Shown here: one piece after another, positions 53,907 to 62,738 of the stretch | Numbering within the stretch: the first letter of the stretch is position 1 | How the letters are laid out: the number at the start of each line of letters is the position of its first letter | Source: Lachnospiraceae bacterium | GTDB lineage: Bacteria; Bacillota; Clostridia; Lachnospirales; Lachnospiraceae | Direction of reading: 5' to 3' | NCBI GenBank assembly: GCA_021202635.1 | Contig: JAJQCQ010000080.1 | Span: 1-64,000 of the forward strand | DNA length: 64,000 bases | The notes under the pieces: model-generated | Database searches by the model: none | What the model was told of the DNA's origin: nothing | What the model saw: the letters and a program-made list of their open reading frames with translations, nothing else | Program-made: the position numbers and the translations under genes

Positions 53907-56900
53907 CTACATGTGGATTTCCTCCCGCAGAGAAAACGAATAAATCACCCGGTCACAGACCTTCCTCCCCGTCAGGCGTTCCAGCGCCTTCTGATAATAG
54001 TCAATCTGCGTCCGATAGCGTTTTACCAGAGCAGAACCATCCGAAACCCGATCTGTCTTGTAATCGACGACCGTAATCTGTCCGTCTTCGATAAACCAGG
54101 CGTCAATAATCCCCTGCACCAGTATGATTTCCTGTGACAAAAGCGCGTTGCCGCCCGTCTCCGGATTCTTCGCCGTGCGATCCCCGTCTGACTCGCCATC
54201 TAAAGAAAGCTGCCCATAAATCTCATCGGCCGGCACGCCCAGTACAAATGGACGCTCCCGGAAAAGTGTCTCCTCCTGTGCCGCCTTCTTCATCCTCCGC
54301 CCAATCCGGGAGTGCAGGAATGCAGAAATGTCACTCAATCGAATCATCGCGGCGTCTTCCTCGGACATTTTACCACAACTTATCAATTCTTCCAACCGGA
54401 AACGTAATTCTTCTTTCTCAGAAAAACTTAAATTTTCCATAAAGGTATGATATGCCGTGCCCCGATCGGCGCCGCCTGCCTGCGGACGCTTTTCCGATCC
54501 GCCCGTATGGTTCGTGCGGGCAGGAACCGGCTCTTCCTTCTGCTCTGCCGCTTCGGGCGGGCATGAAACCGGCTGTGCATCAGCGCTTTCGCCCGCGCGC
54601 ATCACAAACCGGGGAATCAGCGGCACTACAGCTTCCTCCGCGTACAGCTCCTGTGTGTCATTCTCTTCCATTCGCTGCGACATTTTTTTCAGTTCAGAAA
54701 CGGTGACCTTGGCGGGAATTTTCCGGTTTGCCTCATACGGATATTCTGTTTCAAACACCCGCTGCAGGTAATCTCTTGCCTGCTCATCCTGACAGAGATC
54801 CGGATTCATCTGCAAAAGATCACGCAGGGACAAAAGCTCCTCCGTGCGCTCCCGGGTTTCTTCCGCCGCATTCCCGGAAGGGGCGGCGAGGAAGAGATGG
54901 AATCTTACCTCTGAAGCTTTCCCGGACGATTGCGCCAAGTGTTCTCTGTCATCCGTACCGTTTCCCCTGTCAGCTGCGTAAGGCAGGTCAAGCGTAAGAT
55001 TGCCCCCGCCAGTATGCATCATATAATTGTTCCCGACCGACGAATCCAGCAGCGCCGGAACCACCCAATCCAGATAAGAAGATGCACCCGAGAGCCAGGA
55101 GTATCCCAATGTTCCATTTTTCGCCAGAGCCGCCGCCATCTTCCAGGTCGACAGCCGTTTTTCCAGATTTTTCACACTTCCGGTCAGAATCAGCTTTTCC
55201 TTTGCCCGTGTCATCGCCACATACAGGACGCGCAGCTCTTCGCCGAGATTTTCTGTACGCAGCTTCTGCTGTATCACCTTTTTGGGGAGCGTAGCCTGGC
55301 GCATCCGGGGCATTTCATCCGACCGCAGGCCCTCCGTATTTTCCGGATCGTGAGCGGTATCCGTCTGCACATGCATCACAGAATCGCAGGCGATCCCCCA
55401 TTCGGGGTGCATGACGACACTGCTGCGCACATCCGTTTCATTGAACTGCTTTCCCATCCCGCAGACAAACACAATCGGAAACTCCAGTCCTTTACTTTTA
55501 TGAATGCTCATCAGACGCACCGTATCGTCCGCCTCTGACGCAAGATTTGCCTCGCCATAATCCACCTCGTATTTCTGCAGGTTCTCAATATAGCGCACAA
55601 AATGATACAGTCCGCGGAAGCTGGTCGCCTCATAGGCAATTGCCTTTTCTACGAGCATATCCAGATTTGCCCGCCGCTGCCGTCCGGCGGGAAGCGCGGA
55701 GGCGTATTCGCCATAACCGGTTACGTCCAGCAGCTCCCACAAAAGCTGATGCACAGGCGTATACGCACTTTTTGCGCGCAGCATCTCATAGGTATCAAAA
55801 AAATCGGTCAGCTTCCGCGCGGTTTCCGTATCCGGAAACCGTTCCCGATATTGCTGGCAGCAGTCATAATAGGCGCATTTCCGGTCCGGCTCTCCGGCAA
55901 GGCGAATCTGGGCCAGCTCCTCGTCATTGATGTGTCCGATCGCGCTTCGCAGCACTGCTGCGAGCGGAATATCCTGCAGCGGATTATCCAGGATCTGCAA
56001 ATAAGAAAGAACCACCCGCACCTCCGCCGTCGAAAAATAGCCCTTCTGCGAACCGGTAAAACAGGGAATTCCCATAGCAGAAAGAACCTCGCCAAAGGTT
56101 TCCGCCCAGCCGCTGACCGTTCGAAGCAGAATCACGATATCCCCATAGCGCGCCGGGCGAAGCACGCCGCTTTCCTTATCCAGCACCGGCATCGTGCCGA
56201 CCAGCTCCCGGATGCGGCGGCCGGTCATCTTCGCCTCTTCCCTTCGCAGGCTCTCCGCAGAGGAATCGTTCTCCCCCGCGCCGCCATCCAGCAAATGAAG
56301 CTCCGTCGTTCCCACACTGGTCCCATCCGCCAGAAGCGGCGCCTCTGGAAACTTCGCACCCGGATACAGTGCCGCGTCGTCATCGTAGATGACCCCGCCG
56401 AGCGGCTCCGTCATAATTCTGCGAAAAACAAAATTCACCGATTCGAGCACCTGCGGGCGGCTGCGGAAATTGCGGTGCAGATCAATACGGCAGCCGGGAG
56501 CGTCTTTTTCGTCTGTCCTCGGAAGCGTCTCTTCAGAAGGAACGGAACCCTCCTCCTCCGATGCGTAAGGGCGATAGCGATGAAACTTCTCCATGAACAA
56601 TTCCGGGCGTGCCAGCCGGAACCGGTAAATGCTCTGCTTGACGTCTCCTACCATAAAGCGGTTATGCGCACCGACACCCTTTCCGGAGACGCTCTCAAGG
56701 ATCAGCTCCTGTACCAGATTGCTGTCCTGATACTCATCAATCAGAACCTCCTCAAACGTTTCCGCGTACTCAAGCGCCACCGCCGTAGGCACCAGTTTCC
56801 GGGTGTCCTCGCTGCCGGACGCAGGGCTTTGCCTGTCTGCGGTTTCCGAAGCGGCCGTCTCCTCCCGTCTCACAAGCGCATGCAGCGCCAGATGCTCCAT

Positions 56901-58070
56901 ATCGCCAAAATCCAGAATATTCCGCTCCGTCTTTTTTTCTGAGAGCCGTTTCATGAACGTTTCCGTCAGCTTCGTCAGAACGCGTACCGAAACACCGCTG
57001 TTGTCGTAGTCCGCCTGCAGTGCCCTGCGATCGTCATAATAATACTGATCGCGAAGGGCGACAATCTGGTCTTTGCAGTCGGCTCGCATCGCCTGCACCT
57101 GCTGCTTTTTCTCCTCGGAAATCCGTTCGTCCTTTTTGGTGCCAAGCCGTGCGAAGCTTCCCAGCCTGCGGAATGCTTCCAGATAGCCCTCAAATGAGCC
57201 GCCCCGCATCAGCTCATCCACCAGCTCCAGGTCAGAAATCAGCGTTTTTTCATAAGGATACGGCCCATCCGTTTCCCGCGCGACGCGCAGAGCCGCTTCC
57301 AGCTGCCCGCGGATATCCGCCAGCCGCACAGCCGTATCGGATTCGATAAAAGCCAGCCAGGCCGGCCGCTCCGATTCTTCTGTAAACGCGCTTTTTTCAT
57401 ACGCTCTGCGGCATTCCCGCAGCCAGTCCTCCGGGAAAGGCTGTCCCAGCGCGAAATGATAAATCTGTAAAATCATCTCCTCTACCCGGGCGTCGTCTTT
57501 TCCGGTCGCGAACTGTTCCAGAAATTCCGTAAACTCCCGGCTGTCACCGGCCTGTTCCGAGGCTGCCGCCTCCCCCGTGCCATCCTGCTTTTGTCCGGCA
57601 TTGCCGGAGTCTCCGGCCGTGCATGCATATGCCTCATCGACGATCTCTTTCACTGCCTCCTGCTCCAGCAGCGTCACCTCCCCCGGGTCCGCAATGCGGA
57701 AAGCCGGATCGATCCCGATGGTCTGAAAATGATTGCGGAGCACATGCAGGCAGAAGCTGTGAATCGTTGTAATTTTCGCGTTGTGCACCAGCACAAGCTG
57801 TCTCTGCAAATGGACATTTTCCGGGTCCTGTTCGGCCCGCGCCTCCAGGGCATCCCGGATCCGCCCCCTCATTTCCGCCGCCGCCGCGTTCGTAAAGGTA
57901 ACAACCAGAAGACGGTCGATGTCAACCGGATTGGTCTCATCCGTAATCATTTTTAAGATACGCTCGACCAGAACCGCCGTCTTACCGGAACCCGCCGCCG
58001 CGGAAACCAGAATGTTGCAGCCACGCGCATCAATGACCTGCTGCTGTTCCTTTGTCCATGTCACTGCCAC
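53907..58070 (-). CDS. addA: ATP-dependent helicase/nuclease subunit AddA
   Basis: The 1387-residue protein is a UvrD-type helicase: Walker A AAAGSGKTAVLVERI, motif II VLIDEYQDSN, and motifs near RFRLARPELF and TRAKEKL. A RecB-type nuclease domain at the C-terminus has VVDYKTDRV as the metal/Lys site. Together with AddB it resects double-strand breaks to chi-like sites for RecA loading. The start is GTG at 58070, with GGAGG nine bases upstream, inside the end of addB (41-base overlap), so the two are coupled. It is longer than the Bacillus protein (1232). Confidence 0.95.
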   Translation of the reverse strand: MAVTWTKEQQQVIDARGCNILVSAAAGSGKTAVLVERILKMITDETNPVDIDRLLVVTFTNAAAAEMRGRIRDALEARAEQDPENVHLQRQLVLVHNAKITTIHSFCLHVLRNHFQTIGIDPAFRIADPGEVTLLEQEAVKEIVDEAYACTAGDSGNAGQKQDGTGEAAASEQAGDSREFTEFLEQFATGKDDARVEEMILQIYHFALGQPFPEDWLRECRRAYEKSAFTEESERPAWLAFIESDTAVRLADIRGQLEAALRVARETDGPYPYEKTLISDLELVDELMRGGSFEGYLEAFRRLGSFARLGTKKDERISEEKKQQVQAMRADCKDQIVALRDQYYYDDRRALQADYDNSGVSVRVLTKLTETFMKRLSEKKTERNILDFGDMEHLALHALVRREETAASETADRQSPASGSEDTRKLVPTAVALEYAETFEEVLIDEYQDSNLVQELILESVSGKGVGAHNRFMVGDVKQSIYRFRLARPELFMEKFHRYRPYASEEEGSVPSEETLPRTDEKDAPGCRIDLHRNFRSRPQVLESVNFVFRRIMTEPLGGVIYDDDAALYPGAKFPEAPLLADGTSVGTTELHLLDGGAGENDSSAESLRREEAKMTGRRIRELVGTMPVLDKESGVLRPARYGDIVILLRTVSGWAETFGEVLSAMGIPCFTGSQKGYFSTAEVRVVLSYLQILDNPLQDIPLAAVLRSAIGHINDEELAQIRLAGEPDRKCAYYDCCQQYRERFPDTETARKLTDFFDTYEMLRAKSAYTPVHQLLWELLDVTGYGEYASALPAGRQRRANLDMLVEKAIAYEATSFRGLYHFVRYIENLQKYEVDYGEANLASEADDTVRLMSIHKSKGLEFPIVFVCGMGKQFNETDVRSSVVMHPEWGIACDSVMHVQTDTAHDPENTEGLRSDEMPRMRQATLPKKVIQQKLRTENLGEELRVLYVAMTRAKEKLILTGSVKNLEKRLSTWKMAAALAKNGTLGYSWLSGASSYLDWVVPALLDSSVGNNYMMHTGGGNLTLDLPYAADRGNGTDDREHLAQSSGKASEVRFHLFLAAPSGNAAEETRERTEELLSLRDLLQMNPDLCQDEQARDYLQRVFETEYPYEANRKIPAKVTVSELKKMSQRMEENDTQELYAEEAVVPLIPRFVMRAGESADAQPVSCPPEAAEQKEEPVPARTNHTGGSEKRPQAGGADRGTAYHTFMENLSFSEKEELRFRLEELISCGKMSEEDAAMIRLSDISAFLHSRIGRRMKKAAQEETLFRERPFVLGVPADEIYGQLSLDGESDGDRTAKNPETGGNALLSQEIILVQGIIDAWFIEDGQITVVDYKTDRVSDGSALVKRYRTQIDYYQKALERLTGRKVCDRVIYSFSLREEIHM

Positions 58071-61000
58071 CTGCCGTCACCTCCTTCCCGTCCGGGAAAC
58101 GTCTGCTGTCGCTCCTCTTGCGGCTGTCCGGAAACCTTTTGCTATCGCTTCCCTCATGGTTGTCCGGAAGCCCTTTGGTATCGCTCCCCTCACGCTTGTC
58201 TGCCCCTGACAGACGTTCAAAGACTTCCGCCGCTGTCAGCTGCGGCTCCCGCTTTTCACAGCGGCCGGGGATCTTGCGGTCAAAGCCGCATACATCCGCG
58301 TAAAGGCAATAATCACAGGCACTCCTGTTTTTGTCCGCAAACGGCCGCGCCTCAATGGTTCCACTCAGGATTTCCTCTCCCATCCTGCAAAGAAGCTCCG
58401 TCACATATCCGGAGAGTGCTTCAAACTGTTCTGTCGTCACCACACTCGAAGTCGCCTTGAGCGTCCCGTCTTTCTTCCATCCTACAGGGATTACCAGAGA
58501 ATCTCCGCTCATCGCCCCGTCAAACAGACGCAGCACCGACGGAGCGCCGTTCACCAGGCCATTGGGCCGCATTTTCTTCAAAAGAGTCTCACGGACTCTC
58601 CCGGAATCCTCATCCTTTTCCAATACCGGGTCCTGCATCCGGTGATAAAAAACACCGGCCGGAACGACTTTTTTGCCCGGATGCAGCTTTCGCTCCATCT
58701 CCAGCGCCGCATTCAGATAGACGATCAGCTGCATCTGCAGTCCATAGTAAAGAGAGACCGGGTCAAACTGCGTCATACCGGATTTATAATCGACCACCTT
58801 CACATAGACCGTATCCTCCGTCTGGGCGGTATCAATCCGGTCAATTCTCCCCTGCAGACGGATCTGTCCGCCATCGCCCAGAGGTACCCTCGTCGCCTCC
58901 AGATGATCCGTGTCCGCAAAGGAAATCTCAAACCCTTCCGGCCGGAACTTCCCGGCCTTCATCTGCTCGCGCATCACCCATACCGTACGCCGCAAAATCC
59001 GTTTCAGACGCCGGATCGTATATTCATCGCGGGCGCTCGCATGCAAGATACCGTCTCCATAGGCCTCCGCCACTTGATCCACACACTGGTCCATCCGCCT
59101 GGCCTGCTCCTCATAAGGGCATTCTCCCGGATCAATCCCCTCTACAAACATCTGGCGCGAAAAAACCTCGATGGATTCGTGAATCAGTGTCCCCAGGTCG
59201 GCCGCCTGCAGACCATATACCTCCCGCTCCTGCAGCCGCAGTCCGTAGGAAGCAAAATGGGAAAATGCGCAGCCGGCAAACAGCTCCAGGCGCGTGACGC
59301 TCGCCGACATTCCCCGAGCAACGCTGTTTTGAGCCAGCACCCCGTAAAGCTCCTTTGCCGTCTGTGCCTCCAAATGCTCTGTATCCGGCACTCTTCCCCG
59401 GAGAAAGGCTGCGCCTGCAAGCGTGCGCACCCGCTCACGATACGCCACGTCTCCAAGATACAGCCGGAATAATTCCAGCCATGCACGCGAATCCGCATAC
59501 GGCTCCTGCAGGTTTCTCTGACCGGCAGAGGCTCCTGTATCATTTTCTTTGCTCCGGCCGTCAGCAGATTTTTCCATGCTTCGTGCCTCCTGCAGCCCAT
59601 GCAGCAGATACAGCATTCCGTTCTCTTTTGAAGTCACCTGGGAAAGCTGCGTTCCCGCATCCTGCTCCCGCTGAATTTTTATTTTTGGAAAAAGCCGCCC
59701 GATCACCGAAACCAGATAGGATGGCCGCATCGCCGTCCCCTCCCCGCTGCTTAAGCACCAGGACAAATACAGCCGGTCCTGCGGTTTCGTCAGATTCTGA
59801 TAGAGATAAAACCGCTGAATATAGCTGTTCTCCCGCGCGGAGGGCGCCAGGCTGGCTCCGGCATTTAAGAGGATTTCCCGCTCCGTATCGGAGACAATCC
59901 CGCCCCCATCCCCATGAGAGGGCACCCAGCCGTCATTCAAACCAAGGAAAAACAGAACCTTTATATTTGCCAGCCGCGAACGGCGGATATCGCCCGCCAG
60001 CACCTGATCGATGCCCGGCGGAATGATCCCGATTTTTGCTTCCGAAAGTCCTGCGTCCAGAATCTCCGAGAATTCTCCGCAGTCCATCTGTTCTTCTCCC
60101 AGCAGCTCCACCATCTCATCCAGCAGTCCGATCAGAACCGGATAAACCTGCCGATATTCCGAGGAAAGCTCGCCGACCCGGGGTTCCATATGCTTCATCT
60201 GCTGCTGCACCTGGCAGTCCGCCAGCAGGCCATACAGCGCCTGCGCATACACAGCAAGCGGCTGGTCCTTCTCCCGCATGACCTCCGCGAACGAACCGAC
60301 ACAATCCAGGAACCGAACGCGCAGGGAATTATACAAATCCAGACCTGCCAGAAGAGGCGCATCTTCTGCGTCCTCTGCAATGACTGCATTTTCCGCCTGC
60401 CCAGGCGGTCCATCCGGGCAGGTCACCGTGCGCAGACGGTCCGGACACCAGGTCCACTCTTCTTCCCATAGTCTGTGTCCGCGGATACCCACCGCGATCA
60501 CATAGTTTTCCAGCCGGTCTGTCTCGTCCGCGGACAGTCCTGCCAGACCGGTACGCAGAAAACGGAATACGCTCTCCCGGGAAAAATCATCCCGCACCAT
60601 CGCCAGCGCTCCGCGCACAAATTCCAGACAGGGATTCAGAAGGATTCCCCGTGTTTCATCCACAAAAGCCGGAATTCCATAGGCCGGAAAAATATTTTTG
60701 ATGTAATCCCCATATGCGCTCAGGTCGCCCGCAATCACCGCAATCTCACGATAACGGTAATGCCCTTCCCGCACCAGGTGCGAAATCGTCCGCGCCGCAA
60801 AATGCACCTCCTGCGCCGGGGATGAAAGCTCATGAAGCGAAATCTCATCCGATTCTCCGCCGTACGGAAGCTGCTTTTTCCGAAACAGATTCTCTTCCAG
60901 ATGCCGCAGGGCTCCCTCCCGGGAAAAACGCGGAAGTCCATCAAGCACAATCGGTTCCTCATACCCATGCGTGCCGCAGCGCTCCGCGACTCCCCTGATC

Positions 61001-61758
61001 AGGCGGCGGCTCGGTGCGAACAGCTCGTGCTCCCTGATTTCACCAAAAAAGGATTCCCGCGCATCAATCGTTACCGTCAGATAAACCATCGGGCATACAG
61101 CCAGAAGCTCCTCCAGAACAGTGAGCTGCGACGGAGTAAATCCGGCATAGCCGTCAAACGCGAGCACACTGCGCCGAAGGAGCGGCGATTTCCCCGCTAC
61201 CCGGGCAAGCGCCTCCATCAATTCCTCCGGTTTCATAAAACGATCCCGCTGATATTCCAGGAAAGCCCGGTAAAGCACCCGGATATCTTCCAGCTTGGCG
61301 TGCAGAAGAGGCCTGTTTTCCACGGATTCCAGCATACATTGCAGATCATAGTCCGATATCTCATACTGCATCAGCTCTGAGAGGATGGATTTCACTTCCG
61401 AAACATATCCGCTGCGGTTCATGCGCGAGCCAAGCACCTTCAGATGGTCCTTTTGCTGCTCTGCTACCCTGCGCAGCATCAGATTTTTGCCGGTTTCCGT
61501 CAGAATTGTCCGCCGGTCGGCCCCTACTTCCTCGAACACGCGATGCGCCAGCCGCCGAAAGCTCAGAACATCGATGTTCATAATGCCGCCATCCGGATGC
61601 AGCAGCACCAGATCCCGCTGCGTCTGCATCGTAAACTGCTCCGGCACAATCACCAGAAAGCTGCGCTCCGGGTGCCGCTTTGCTTCTTCGATTAACGTTT
61701 GATACAGGAACCGCGATTTCCCGCTCCCGGAATTTCCAAAAATAAACTGTAATGCCAT
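58030..61758 (-). CDS. addB: ATP-dependent nuclease subunit AddB
   Basis: The 1242-residue protein has a Walker A-like FGNSGSGKSRFLYQ at the N-terminus, a helicase-like body and a C-terminal nuclease with VVDYKSGMTQFD. Cysteines in LFAGCAFSHF and CDYCLYADVC fit the four-Cys iron-sulfur staple of AddB. The last 55 residues are a tail with 12-residue repeats not expected in the family. The promoter is at 61792-61819. It starts the addB-addA operon. Confidence 0.95.
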   Translation of the reverse strand: MALQFIFGNSGSGKSRFLYQTLIEEAKRHPERSFLVIVPEQFTMQTQRDLVLLHPDGGIMNIDVLSFRRLAHRVFEEVGADRRTILTETGKNLMLRRVAEQQKDHLKVLGSRMNRSGYVSEVKSILSELMQYEISDYDLQCMLESVENRPLLHAKLEDIRVLYRAFLEYQRDRFMKPEELMEALARVAGKSPLLRRSVLAFDGYAGFTPSQLTVLEELLAVCPMVYLTVTIDARESFFGEIREHELFAPSRRLIRGVAERCGTHGYEEPIVLDGLPRFSREGALRHLEENLFRKKQLPYGGESDEISLHELSSPAQEVHFAARTISHLVREGHYRYREIAVIAGDLSAYGDYIKNIFPAYGIPAFVDETRGILLNPCLEFVRGALAMVRDDFSRESVFRFLRTGLAGLSADETDRLENYVIAVGIRGHRLWEEEWTWCPDRLRTVTCPDGPPGQAENAVIAEDAEDAPLLAGLDLYNSLRVRFLDCVGSFAEVMREKDQPLAVYAQALYGLLADCQVQQQMKHMEPRVGELSSEYRQVYPVLIGLLDEMVELLGEEQMDCGEFSEILDAGLSEAKIGIIPPGIDQVLAGDIRRSRLANIKVLFFLGLNDGWVPSHGDGGGIVSDTEREILLNAGASLAPSARENSYIQRFYLYQNLTKPQDRLYLSWCLSSGEGTAMRPSYLVSVIGRLFPKIKIQREQDAGTQLSQVTSKENGMLYLLHGLQEARSMEKSADGRSKENDTGASAGQRNLQEPYADSRAWLELFRLYLGDVAYRERVRTLAGAAFLRGRVPDTEHLEAQTAKELYGVLAQNSVARGMSASVTRLELFAGCAFSHFASYGLRLQEREVYGLQAADLGTLIHESIEVFSRQMFVEGIDPGECPYEEQARRMDQCVDQVAEAYGDGILHASARDEYTIRRLKRILRRTVWVMREQMKAGKFRPEGFEISFADTDHLEATRVPLGDGGQIRLQGRIDRIDTAQTEDTVYVKVVDYKSGMTQFDPVSLYYGLQMQLIVYLNAALEMERKLHPGKKVVPAGVFYHRMQDPVLEKDEDSGRVRETLLKKMRPNGLVNGAPSVLRLFDGAMSGDSLVIPVGWKKDGTLKATSSVVTTEQFEALSGYVTELLCRMGEEILSGTIEARPFADKNRSACDYCLYADVCGFDRKIPGRCEKREPQLTAAEVFERLSGADKREGSDTKGLPDNHEGSDSKRFPDSRKRSDSRRFPDGKEVTAGGSDMDKGTAAGH
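58090..58197 (-). repeat. Three 36-bp tandem repeats in the addB tail
   Basis: GTCCGG recurs at 58090, 58126 and 58162, and GTCTG at 58198, each 36 bases apart. The units encode 12-residue blocks of the form REGSDTKGLPD, HEGSDSKRFPD and RKRSDSRRFPD. They are in frame and alter only the length of a charged tail, so copy number could vary between strains. Confidence 0.75.
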
Positions 61759-61791
61759 CCCGACGCCTTCCTCCCCTGCCGCAATGAATTT

Positions 61792-61819
61792 ATCATAACA
61801 CCCTATTTTTTTGTGTCAA
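61792..61819 (-). promoter_or_regulatory. Promoter of addB-addA
   Basis: Minus strand TTGACA (61819-61814), 16-base spacer, TATGAT (61797-61792), with GGGGAGGAAGG before the start codon at 61758. Confidence 0.75.
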
Positions 61820-61943
61820 GCTCTTTCGGACGGCAGCCCTTCCTTTTTCTTAAATATTTCGTCACACTTTAGACATATACTTTTGATAAATTTGTAAAAA
61901 AGTGAAAGCAGAAGTTTTCTCTTTTGGATATCGTAAGGAAAGG

Positions 61944-62513
61944 ATGAAGATTATGAGAAGAAAATATCTGGCATTTTTATTAGGAATGGCGCTCTCCCTC
62001 ACATCTGTCTGTGCGTTTGCTGAGGAGGAGACAGAGACAGATACCTATGATGTTCGCTTCGGAAGAGTCGAAGCAGTCGTCAGCGACAGTGTGATTCTGG
62101 TATCCGCAGGGGAACTGGTCGAGGACGAATCGGACAGTACACTCGCAACGCTCACGCTGGATGGTATCATCTATGAGCTGACCTTTGCGGACGACGCGAC
62201 AGGCGCACAGCTTGTGGAGCAGAAAACCGTTACGATAGAAGAAGCATCGGAAGACGCTGTGGCTGAGACCGAAACCGAACTGGCGGAAACCACAGACGAC
62301 GCAGAAGAAGAGACCGGCAGCGACACAGACGACGCGGCGGACACAGATGCAGAAGAAGAAACCGAAACCGAGACTGAGACCGAAGAGGAAACAGAAGAAA
62401 CGGAAGAGATCAGCCTGGCAGACCTGCAGGTGGGAGATATTATAGAGTATACCATCCATCTGGACGGTGAAGACCTTGTGGTTTCCTTTACTCTGGTCGG
62501 CGCGGAAGGTTAA
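61944..62513 (+). CDS. Small secreted protein with acidic Thr/Glu insert
   Basis: The protein of about 189 residues has a Sec signal (MRRKYLAFLLGMALSLTSV..., cleavage near AFAEEE). Residues about 35-90 form a beta-rich segment (RFGRVEAVVSDSVILVSAG). A stretch of about 55 residues is almost only Glu, Thr, Ala and Asp. The closing segment (ISLADLQVGDIIEYTIHLDGEDLVVSFTLVG) looks like the other half of the same small beta-barrel. The two halves recall DUF5666-type OB folds with the acidic part inserted. Starts at 61944 and 61953 are both near AAGGAAAGG. No function is known. Confidence 0.7.
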   Translation: MKIMRRKYLAFLLGMALSLTSVCAFAEEETETDTYDVRFGRVEAVVSDSVILVSAGELVEDESDSTLATLTLDGIIYELTFADDATGAQLVEQKTVTIEEASEDAVAETETELAETTDDAEEETGSDTDDAADTDAEEETETETETEEETEETEEISLADLQVGDIIEYTIHLDGEDLVVSFTLVGAEG

Positions 62514-62585
62514 CCTTGTATAACCATTCTGAAGAGTTGCTATACAAAAATCGAGCAGGAGGAGGCTTGCCAACCCCTGCTCGTC

Positions 62586-62644
62586 TGTGCGGGCTGCATC
62601 CGGCGGCAGCCGGAAATTACCTCTCGCAGCCCTGCACATAAAAA
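62586..62644 (-). repeat. Structured post-terminator element, copy C
   Basis: TGTGC pairs with GCACA, GGGCTGC with GCAGCCC, and inner CCGGC with GCCGG; ATAAAA follows. The single strand between inner hairpin and outer stem is AAATTACCTCT, similar to AAATGTTCCTT and AAAACTCCTT in copies A and B. Confidence 0.6.
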
Positions 62645-62649
62645 TCACA

Positions 62650-62694
62650 CGGGTTCCGGAAGGCGGTGTTTCTCCGTCTTCCGGAACCCGTTTT
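62650..62694. terminator. Bidirectional intrinsic terminator
   Basis: CGGGTTCCGGAAG (62650-62662) pairs perfectly with CTTCCGGAACCCG (62678-62690), followed by TTTT on the plus strand and GTGTGATTTTT on the minus strand. It ends the acidic-protein gene and valS, which converge here. Confidence 0.85.
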
Positions 62695-62738
62695 CGCGGG
62701 GCGCACGAATGGCTCCGTGCCTTCCCCCAGTTTTTCTT

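Noticed and set aside
52473-57000. Large plus-strand frames opposite the GtrA-YfhO and addA genes
   Set aside because: They mirror conserved genes in the opposite strand and show no protein-family features.
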